In this document: positions 55,430 through 64,000 of the stretch, piece by piece
How the letters are laid out: each line of letters opens with the position of its first letter
Position numbering within the stretch: the first letter of the stretch is position 1
Assembly (NCBI GenBank): GCA_018524725.1
Contig: JAEUWP010000480.1
Location: forward strand, 62,001 to 126,000
Direction: 5' to 3'
DNA length: 64,000 bases
DNA from: Podaxis mareebaensis
Lineage: Eukaryota; Basidiomycota; Agaricomycetes; Agaricales; Agaricaceae
Made by a program: the position numbers and the translations under genes
The notes under the pieces: generated by a model
Databases searched by the model: none
The model's input: the letters and a program-made list of their open reading frames with translations, nothing else
What the model was told of the DNA's origin: nothing

Positions 55430-55972
55430 CGCCTAAGTGATAAAGACTGCGGGTATGCTGAGTGACCAGGCCGCTTGCTGTCTCGGGACCTCTCTTATTC
55501 GGATTGCTTCGCTTTCCTTGGTCCGCCCGACTCAGCCCCTTGCCTGCCCTCAGGCCTCATTCTTGGAGGTGGCGGGTGACGCGACGATTAAAACATGGGA
55601 GCGCTCTCCCGATTAATGAGCAGAAGATAGTACAATAAATAAACCATGGAAAGTCGTAAATAGAGTACTTTGGACAGCAGACTCTTGCCCGCAGAGCGGA
55701 GAGCAGCTGAAGATACACTACAGAAAATGAAACTTACGTCACATAGTGGCAACCCATACAGATATGTAGTCCGGGACACTCATCTTGGCCCGTCAAATCT
55801 CTGATTCTTACATCATCTTCTTCATAGGTGAGAATGGTGAACAATAGAAGCAGAATCAAGAAAGCTTCCAACATTCTTCAATGTCATAATAGGCGTCTGA
55901 GGATCTAATATGTAAGGTCGCCCAAAGCCTGATCCTCGTGCCAACGCCTCCTCAGGCAGCTCCGCTACTTTG
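55430..55972 (+). promoter_or_regulatory. P450-1 upstream region, duplicated at P450-3
   Basis: Aligns with about 62755-63827: shared blocks include CGCTTGCTGTC(T)GGGACC-type sequence, GGAGGTGGCG, GAGTACTTTGGA, TCAAATCTCTG and a shared CTTTGATGAAC around the start codon. The TATA position reads TATGTAAG (55909-55916), degraded compared with TATATAAA in copy 3. Confidence 0.55.
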
Positions 55973-57975
55973 ATGAACTTCCTGCTTGCCGCAGCTCTCG
56001 TTGTCCCATTACTCGTCGTGTTGAGAAGACCTAGAAAGCGGTATCCTCCCGGACCTAAGCGCCTCCCAGTCCTAGGGAACTTATTCGACCTCCCGAAAGC
56101 TCATGCCTACGAGAAGTATGCACAACTTTCAAGGGACCTAGGTGACTCCTGCATCACCAGAGGCTTCTCTATGGGGCTCATCATGGCCTGATAGACTCTG
56201 ACATTGTTTACCTCGATGCCGCCGGTACACCGTTCATCATTCTCAACTCCCTGCAAGCGTCAACAGACCTCCTTGATAAGCGCTCCGCAATTTATTCAAG
56301 CAGGTACCATCAGACAATGGGCTACGAGCTGTGAGCACCACAAGCCTATACACGATCAGAGGTACTCATTCTGGGCAGAGTCGAGGGCCGCCGCTTCTTT
56401 GCTATGCAACCCTATGATGACGAGTGGCGTGAAAGCAGGAGAATCATGGTCAAACATCTATCGGCGCCAGATCAAACGCCCATCCGTGCCCGTATAAGAG
56501 ATTTTGTTCGCAAATCTCTTCTGCCGAATTTCCTCACCTCGCCTGAAGACTTTCTGGTTCACGTCAGGAAGTAAGTTCATTTATTTTTGTTTTGGGTTTA
56601 CCCTTCTGAGGAATCCCAATCACGTCCACCCATGATCCCAGCGGTGTCGGGGGGAGCATAATATCCCTCGCATATGGTCTTCCGATCAAACGAGTCAATG
56701 ACCCGTGGATCGCTCTGGCCGACAAGGGAATGGAGTGTATTACAGCTGCTACTGTGCCGGGGAAATATGTGGTTGATGTATTGCCTTTCCTCAAGTACCT
56801 ACCTGAGTGGTTTCCTGGGGCTAGCTTCCAGCGGGAAGCGAGAGAAGGAAGGGAGACCTTGCGATACTTTTTCCGGCACCCGTTCGAAACTGCAAAGAAA
56901 GGCATGGTGAGTGATGGTTAATTTGTACGAGGACGTAACAGTGAAGACCCTTGTAACCTAGGCGGATGGTACTGTCCAGCCTTCCTTCCTTTCGCAGAGC
57001 CTCGAGGAAGGTGGTAATTCTAACGACGAGGAGCACTACGAGAGACTACTCGAAAACGTCGGAGGCATGTTTATTGCAGGTATGTCTAGTTCCTCTCTTT
57101 TGTTCCTCCAACTAACGGGCTCATGTTCAAATACAACAGGTGGCACGGATACTTCCGTAACAGCCGTGAAAACTTTTATTGTCGCACTCCTCCTGTATCC
57201 CGAGGTCCAAGCAAAAGCACAGGCCGAGATTGACACTGTCATCGGCAATAGTCGTTTCCCTGACTTCGATGATAAACCCAACTTGCCTTATGTTAATGCA
57301 GTAGTGAAAGAGGTCTTGCGGTGGAAACCGACTGTGCCTATTGGATTTCCACACATGTCTACTCAGGACGACACCTACAGGGGCTACTTCATACCCAAGG
57401 GATCGATCGTCGTGGGGAATACCTGGTGAGTAGAACTACGGCGTACGTTAGTGTGACCGCTGATGAAACCAAGGGCAATAATGCACGACGAAAAGATGTT
57501 CCAAAACCTGTCCGAGTTTGTCCCAGAACGCTTTCTTACACTGTTGGGACAGCTGCGAAAGGACGATAAGATATTGGATCCTGAAGTCGTGGCGACATTT
57601 GGATTTGGCCGCAGGTATGTTTTGCGATTACTCCTCCTTTCGACATCACGAAGAATTCAAAAATCAACTCCAGGGCATGCCCTGGAAGTACTGTTGGCCT
57701 CGAGGGCCTTTGGCTCGCTGTTGCTTCAATCCTAGCGTGCTTTAACATCTCTCCGGCCTTGGATGCGAATGGAGAGCCGGAAGTCCCTGATATACAGTAT
57801 CTCGGTAAAGAGATTGTTTTGTAAGTCCTCCGCCGCTATCTTTTTCTAGCATACGGTTAATCATTTCCCAACCATCAGACACCCTGAGCCGTTCAAGTGT
57901 CGGATTACACCTCGCTCGAAGGAAATCGTGTCGCTTATCCAGTCAGAATATGATGAGAAGTCCGAATATATCTGA
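55973..57975 (+). CDS. Cytochrome P450, intact copy (P450-1)
   Basis: Membrane-anchored haem monooxygenase, probably microsomal. Anchor helix MNFLLAAALVVPLLVVL, then RYPPGPKRLPVLGNLFDLP. Exons join through short introns: DSDIVYLDAAGTPFIILNSL, VEGRRFFAMQPYDDEWRESR, GSIISLAYGLPIKRVNDPW. The I-helix has GGTDTS, and the K-helix EVLR in VVKEVLRWKPTVP gives the ExxR pair. It has PERF in FVPERFL and the haem loop FGFGRRACPGS across an intron, with FxxGxRxCxG complete. It ends EYDEKSEYI*. The motif order matches the O-methylsterigmatocystin-oxidoreductase-like P450s common in basidiomycetes; the substrate is unknown. No other biosynthetic enzyme adjoins it. All motifs and frames are intact. Confidence 0.9.
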
Positions 57976-58614
57976 TCCGAGTGCTGAATCTTTGTGATGA
58001 CTGTGAGTTTGGAGTGTAGTAGTCTAGGCCAATAATCGTTCCGATCTTGTACACTAGCAACCTTATATTTCAATGATTATCTGTGTTGGTTCCAATTCTT
58101 GCTTTGCTGAGGATCTGAAACTGTCTTCGTCACATGCAACAGAAGAAAAGAGACCGCGGATCTCCTCATTTTTCCTCTATCCATTGGCTGCTATTTGTCA
58201 TTTACCAGTACAGTCGTGGAGACAGGAGTTGACTCATTTCAGATCTCCCAGAAGAGCCGGGTTGACATGTATGTTAGCAGGCGCCATGTTGTAGTGGGAT
58301 TGCCGTAGACCTCAATGACGCTTTCCACTCTAGTCGGACACAGGACCTTGGGGCTTCTCAGATATCTCTCTCAACCTCCTACCTTTCCGCTCCTTTCTGA
58401 GTGCGTTACATAGATCTTCCATGTTAATGCGAGTTGTGATTGTTAAGGCATTGGTAGCTATTGACTAACTCAGCGAGAATATCATCTCTTTCTGTTTCAT
58501 AAACTCATTCAGTGAAAGTGAGTTATGATGGTTAGAACTAAACTTTCCGCATACGCAGGGTTCAAACATTAATTGATGGTTATGATAGAGTATATAGGCG
58601 AGCGAGGAGACCCC
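57976..58614. other. Spacer between tail-to-tail P450 copies
   Basis: About 640 bp downstream of P450-1. No gene was recognised. Confidence 0.35.
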
Positions 58615-58935
58615 TAAAAGAATTCTGTACATCCTTCGCTCGGAAGTTGATGCACATGCGGATTTTCAGGAGGACAATAGTTTCAAGAGATATGTATCGC
58701 AGTCCCGTTTAATCTAAACATTCTGAGACTGTGACAGCATCGGCCAACACACTCACGGTCTCAACAAAAGCCTCTCCCCCAATACTCCGAATTCCAGCTC
58801 CTGCAATTCCGGAAGCACGTCTAACCTTTTCATGACATTCACCATCACACAGTAAATCTTGGTTACAGTAGTCCAACTTAGCCAACATATGTATACGAAC
58901 CTCTGGTAATATTGTGAATCACTGGCTGACTTCAC
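58615..58935 (-). pseudogene. Duplicated exon-like relic, copy 2
   Basis: Same block as 54520-54775 in the same orientation, but with about 50 bp of extra sequence after the shared GATATGTATCGCAGTC stretch and a small length change that breaks the frame (VTKIYCVMVNVMKRLDVLPE, then a shifted end). It is therefore not coding. Confidence 0.4.
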
Positions 58936-59047
58936 AATAACAACACCAGCAACTATACAAGGTTGGTAGTGTACACGATCAAAACGATTGTTGACTTAAA
59001 CTACTACACCCCAAATCGACACTCGCCACAAAGATTTAGCACTCGGA

Positions 59048-61049
59048 TCAGATATATTCGGACTTTTCATCATATTCTGACTGGATAAGCGACACGACTC
59101 CCTTCGAGCGAGGTGTAATCCAACATTTGAACGGCTCAGGGTGTCTGATGGTTGGGAAATGATTAACCGTATGCCAGAAAGAGGTAGTGGTGGTGAACTT
59201 ACAAAATAGTCTCCTTACCGAGATACTGTATATTGGGGACTTCTGGCTCTCCATTCGCATCTAAGGCCGGAGAAATGTCAAAGCATGCTAGGATTGAAGT
59301 AACGGCCAGCCAGAGGCCCTCGAGACCGATAGTACTTCCAGGGCACACCCTGGAGCCGATTGTTGAATTCTTCGTGATGTCGCAAGGTGGAAAAATCGAC
59401 AAGACGTACCAACGACCAAAGCCAAATGTAGCCACGACTTCAGGATCTAATATCTTATCGTCCTTTCGCAGCTGTCCCGACAGCGTAAGAAAGCGCTCTG
59501 GGTAAAACTCGGACGGGTTTTGGAACATTTTTTCGTCATGCATTATCGCCCTTGCTTTCATCAGTGGTCACACCGACGTACGTCGTAGTTCTACTCACCA
59601 GGTATTCCCCACGACAATCGATCCTTTGGGTATGAAGTAGCCTCTGTAAATGTCATCTTGGGTTGACATATGTGGGAATCCAATAGGCACGGCCGGTTTC
59701 CATTGCAAGACCTCTTTCACTACTGCATTAACATAAGGCAGGTTGGGTTTATCGTCGAAGTCAGGGAGACGACGATTGCTGATGACAGTGTCAATTTCAG
59801 CCCGCGCTTTTGCTTGGACCTCTGGATGAAGGAGGAGTGTGGCAATGCAAATTTTCACAGCCATTACAGAAGTATCTGTGCCGCCTGAGGTGTTTGAACG
59901 TGAGCCCGTTAGTTGGAGGACAAAATAAAAGGAACTGGGCACACCTGCAATAAACATGCCTCCGACGTTTTCAAGCAGTCTCTCATATTGCTCCTTATCC
60001 TTGGATTTATCACCCTCCTCGAGACTCTGCGAAAGGAAGGAAGGCTGAACAGCGCCATCCGCCTAGGTCACAAGAATCTTCATTATTGCGCATTTGTACA
60101 AATTAAACATCACTCACCATGCCTTTCTTTGCAGTTTCGAATGGATGCCAGAAAAAGTATTGCAAAATCTCCCTTGTTTCCCTTGCTTCTCGTTGGAAGC
60201 TAGCCCCAGGAAACCACTCAGGTAGGTACTTGAGGAAAGGCAATACATCAACTGCATATCTACCGGGCATAGTAGCAGCTGTAATACACTGCATTCCCTT
60301 GTCAGCTAGAGCAATCCATGGATCATTGACTCGTTTGATCGGAAGACCATATGTGAGGGATATTATGTTTCCTCCAACACCACTGTTATTATGGGTAAAG
60401 TGATTGGGATTCTTCAGAAGGGTAACCTAAAAAAATGATAAATGAACTTACTTCCTGATGTGGACCAAAAAGTCTTCAGGCGAGGTGAGGAAATTCGGCA
60501 AAAGAGATTTACGAACAAAATCTCTTATCCGGGAGGAGATGTATGTCTGATCTGGCGCCGATAGATGCTTCACCATGATTCTCCTGCTTTCACGCCATTC
60601 GTCACCATAGGGTTGCATAGCAAAGAATCAGCGGCCTTCGACTCTGTCTGGAATTAGTGCTTCCGAACCCTGCGGCTAGGTTCTGATGCTCACAGCTTGT
60701 AGCCCATTGTCTGATGATACCTGCTTGAATAGATTGTGGAGCGCTTATCAAGGAGGTCTGTTGACGCTTGCAGAGAGTTGAGAATGATGAACGGTGTGCC
60801 TGCCGCATCGAGGTAAACAATGTCAGAGTCTACAAAGGCCATAATGAGCTGTGTTGAGAAGCAAGTGATGCAGCAGTCACCTAGCTCCTTTGAAAGCTGG
60901 GCAAACTTCTTGTAGGCGTGAGCCTTCAGGAGGTCAAATAGGTTCCCTAGGACTGGGAGATGCTTAGGTCCGGGAGGATGCCATTTTCTAGGCCTTGTCC
61001 ATACGACAAGTAATGGAACAACAAGAGCTGCAACAAGCAAGAAGTTCAT
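59048..61049 (-). pseudogene. Cytochrome P450 pseudogene (P450-2), inverted copy of P450-1
   Basis: Starts MNFLLVAALVVPLLVVWTRP and aligns with P450-1 through every exon to EYDEKSEYI*. Three lesions are visible. A TGA at 60628-60630 replaces Arg in VEGRRFFAMQ. The K-helix ExxR is ExxQ (CAA, 59703-59705, in VVKEVLQWKP). The haem-loop Arg is Trp (FGFGRWVCPGS, junction 59410/59349). The I-helix GGTDTS and haem Cys remain. The early stop alone would prevent a functional enzyme unless it is skipped. Orientation is tail-to-tail with P450-1. Confidence 0.88.
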
Positions 61050-63827
61050 CGGAGTAGCGCGGCTGCAGGAACCATGGGCACGAGGCTCAACCACTGAGCG
61101 ACTTTACATATCGACTCCCAGATGCCCGTTACGAAATCGAAGAATGTTGGAAGCTTCCTTGATTATGCTGCCATTGTTCCTCATATCAATCAGTCTCGAA
61201 GTCACGAGATCAATCCAAGATGAAGCGGGCCAGACACCGTGTGGAATGACGAGGGCAGCCCTCAAGGCCTCAAGGAAGCTCCTCCAAGGGCCAAGAATAA
61301 GAAAACTTGAAAGTGCTGAGAGGGATCAAGAACAGGGATTATGAGGATAAAAGATGGGGGTCCGATCTCTTCCCCTGAAATGTTACTTTTGAATGTATCT
61401 TATAGTGGAGAAATGTGTCCATATGTTATCAGTATAACTATCGAAGGAAAGAGTAGAGGCAAGAGTTGAATGGATATTAAAGAGAGGTGGTAAGAGCTTT
61501 AAGTGACGAGGTGCTGAAATTAAGCCGGTGATAACAATTTTTGAGACAATGGCTTTGGGACTGAATAGGAGGCGACCAGACAACGGCACGTTTGTCTGTT
61601 GTCAGTTACTTCGCCCCGAGCATTGGACCGTCTGTCGCTGTTAACACCAGGCTTGCCTGTAATGTGTCCCGATACCAATAGTAATTGCTACGCTCACTGC
61701 CAGAATGTTCATAAGTAAAAGATGTGGAATGGAATTCAATTTTGGCCCTGCCAGTGAGCCCAACTCACACCCTCAGTTAGATCACTACAAACACACCGCT
61801 GTGAATAGTGCATGTTGGAACCTAATATACTAATTGGATAGTATACAGCAGGAATTCCAAGGGTATTCAAAGGCGTTCATTGGATGACTCTAATATTCTG
61901 CAGGCCATAGTCTGCAAACAAATCATTGGAAATATGTGCAGAATTTTCTGCTCAAATAGAGGAGAGCTCGAGCACTGAAGAGATCATCAGAGGTTTCTCG
62001 CATACATCAGAGAAATCACTTGCAACTCTGCTATGTCTTTTTTTTTTGGTGGAACATTTTGTTTTCGGCCGCTGCCTATGGCTGTGCCTGGAACTAGCTG
62101 GTCGTGCTTGATTGACGATCAATTTCAAGAGGTCACCCGGGGGGAAACTTGCTATGTCTTCGCCACTAGATATCCTTAGTTCAATCACAATAAAGTACAA
62201 TACTCGTAATGTTTTGCGTCCCGTCATAGCCCGTCATCAGCTGGAAGGCCCTTGATGCATCAGACCCTGACCCAGGCACTCTCGGCCTTGCGCCGTGTTA
62301 TAAAAAACCTTATCCACTTCTGAAGCCATTGTCTTGAAAATTGACCATACTTAGTGGGTGCCTATTATGCCGTTTTGGAGGGGAATATTATGTCAAACGC
62401 AAGATCGAACGAAGAAAATGAAGAATAAAACTTGAGAACACATGACAATGTCCTTCGCAACGACATCGAGTGAACAACTTGTATTATGTGTACGTTATGT
62501 ACAGGCTAGAAATATTGCTTTCCGTTGCATGGAGTCTTGAGCCTGGGGAGCAACCGTCTTAGACTATGTGTCCAATCAACTCACTCTGAGGTGGCCTAAT
62601 ACTAGAAGGATTACTGAGAAGGAATGTCGATTGTACTCCCGAGGGTGAACAAAATTTGGAAATTCTCTTTGATATGCAGATAGAATATCAGCCTGAGCCT
62701 CAGTATCCATAAAGCCCAACCCTGACGTGGCTACTGAAGCACTAACAGAATGCTGAGCCAGCCTAAGTAGGTAAAAACAGCAGGTATATCCAATGAGAGG
62801 CCACTCGCTGTCTTGGGGCCTTTTCCATCCAGATTGCTTCAGCTCCCTTCACCTCTGTGAAGAAACACAGAGCGTTTTGCCATGGAAAATGTTTGCAAGT
62901 GCGGTTGCACCTGTCAACCAAGTACTTGGCCTTCAACACCAAGACCTAATGAAGCATCCGAGATAGTCAGGGATTAGAGGGAAGGGGAGTGTGGATTTAG
63001 TTATCGAAATGCTACGAATCAGGGCATATTTGTACAGCGAAGCTGTCTACATGTATCTACGACGTATTTATGAAGCTCAATGTTAAGAGAAACAAAATTT
63101 TCTAAGAAAAGGGAGACCGAGCAAAGAGGACAACCATGTAAGCTACGAAAATTCTGAGAAGTCGGACACAAAAAAAGACCGGAACACATTGCAGGCAAAA
63201 TTTATATGAGGCAGATGTAAAATTTCTTGAAAGTTTTATAACGGCGAGGGAAGTCGGTGAGTCGGGAATGTCCGAGTGCCGGGAAAAATGAATGTTCCAA
63301 AAAGGGTATGTCGGCGATGGTTCTAATGTGCGGGCGTTCCGAACAGACGTCGCTCGGCTACCAGTTCATTAGTAGCCGGGGTGGCAGTCTCTACATTCGA
63401 TCCGCCAGGTTCCACCTCTGGACTCCCCTCTTCACTCATCCTCGGAGGTGGCGACTGACATAACCATTGGTTAGAACATGGGGTTCATCCGATTAACCGG
63501 CAGCCCGTCGTACAATCAATAAACTATAGAATATTACAACTGAGTACTTTGGATAGTAGTCTTTTCCCCGTGAAAAATGAAGTGATTCTCTACGTCGGAC
63601 GGTGCCATTGCCAGCACGGATGGTAGACACTCGTCTTCTTCAGTCCATCAAATCTCTGGACTCTGACATCACACTCCGCCATGAGAATGAAGGTGAGGAA
63701 AATAGCAGCAGAGTCGACGGAGGTTCTACTGATCTTCCATTTCATAATAGATGTCTGACGGTCTGATATATAAAGTCACCCAGTGTTGGATCCTAGTACC
63801 AACACTCCCTACGGCTCTACCACTTTG
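61050..63827. other. Gene-free 2.8 kb between P450-2 and P450-3
   Basis: The first part (to about 61600) is an inverted copy of sequence near 54940-55290. The last part (about 62755-63827) is a direct copy of the upstream region of P450-1. In the middle is a T10 run near 62039. A TATA box (TATATAAA, 63767-63774) lies about 55 bp upstream of P450-3. No other gene was recognised. Confidence 0.45.
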
Positions 63828-64000
63828 ATGAACGTCTTGCTTGCCGCAGCACTCGTCGCATTAGTTGTTCTATGGAGAAGACCTAAAAAACGGTATCCTC
63901 CTGGACCTAAGCGTCTCCCATTCCTAGGGAACCTATTTGATCTCCCAAAGGCCCATGCACACGAGAAGTATGCCCAGCTTTCAAAGGACCTAGGTGACTC
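63828..64000 (+). CDS. Cytochrome P450, 5' end only (P450-3)
   Basis: Begins MNVLLAAALVALVVLWRRPK, then KRYPPGPKRLPFLGNLFDLP and KAHAHEKYAQLSKDLG before the window ends, at the position of the first intron donor in P450-1. Anchor and proline-rich hinge are intact and very similar to P450-1. Whether the rest is functional cannot be seen. Confidence 0.8.
   Translation, partial: MNVLLAAALVALVVLWRRPKKRYPPGPKRLPFLGNLFDLPKAHAHEKYAQLSKDLGD

Noticed and set aside
56157..56200. Premature stop after the first P450-1 exon
   Set aside because: The stop lies in a 53 bp intron; splicing gives DLDSDIVYLDAAG in frame, as in P450-2.
55973..64000. A secondary-metabolite gene cluster around the P450s
   Set aside because: No synthase, terpene cyclase, transferase or transporter gene accompanies them, and the Zn2Cys6 regulator is over 50 kb away.
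1..64000. CRISPR arrays, operons, prophage or bacterial regulatory elements
   Set aside because: The window has spliced eukaryotic genes throughout; no spaced direct-repeat array or polycistronic layout was seen.

Overview
This window looks like nuclear DNA of a mushroom-forming basidiomycete (Agaricomycetes). The reasons are the many short GT-AG introns (mostly 45-60 bp), multi-exon genes on both strands separated by AT-richer spacers, a DUF6534-type membrane protein, lineage-expanded F-box and P450 paralogues, and a Zn2Cys6 factor whose zinc knuckle matches the usual agaricomycete form. There are no operons, bacterial ribosome sites or CRISPR arrays. The species cannot be named from sequence alone.

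Layout. 1-17 kb: the 5' part of a Zn2Cys6 regulator (runs off the left edge), a large coiled-coil protein, an integral membrane protein, a GH5 exo-glucanase-like enzyme, a low-complexity protein and a class V (PLP) aminotransferase-like enzyme. 17-36 kb: a divergent pair of paralogues of an unassigned ~190-residue family (copies 1 and 2), then VPS10/sortilin, a polytopic membrane protein and a DUF6534 protein, then an inverted duplicate of the divergent pair (copies 3 and 4). 36-43.9 kb: an F-box/WD40 protein, phosphomannose isomerase, a possible small one-TM protein and a divergent fifth member of the unassigned family. 44-50 kb: three tandem F-box genes plus a decayed fourth. 50-54.5 kb: a membrane protein with signal peptide, tRNA-Ile(AAU), a J-domain protein and a small membrane protein. 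54.5-64 kb: a rearranged P450 locus with one intact gene, one inverted pseudogene and the 5' end of a third copy, plus duplicated non-coding blocks and a ~107 bp MITE-like element.

Housekeeping genes (VPS10 for Golgi-to-vacuole sorting, phosphomannose isomerase for GDP-mannose supply, J-protein, tRNA) are interspersed with fast-evolving duplicated families. I see no metabolic cluster joining them. The most interesting structure is the unassigned family: four of its five genes each span exactly 680 bp from start to stop and are arranged as two mirror-image divergent pairs flanking about 13 kb of unrelated genes. One orthologous promoter pair carries a conserved perfect palindrome at nearly the same distance from the start codon.

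Exon junctions were inferred by eye from GT-AG sites and reading-frame continuity. Family names rest on recognised motifs, not on database searches.
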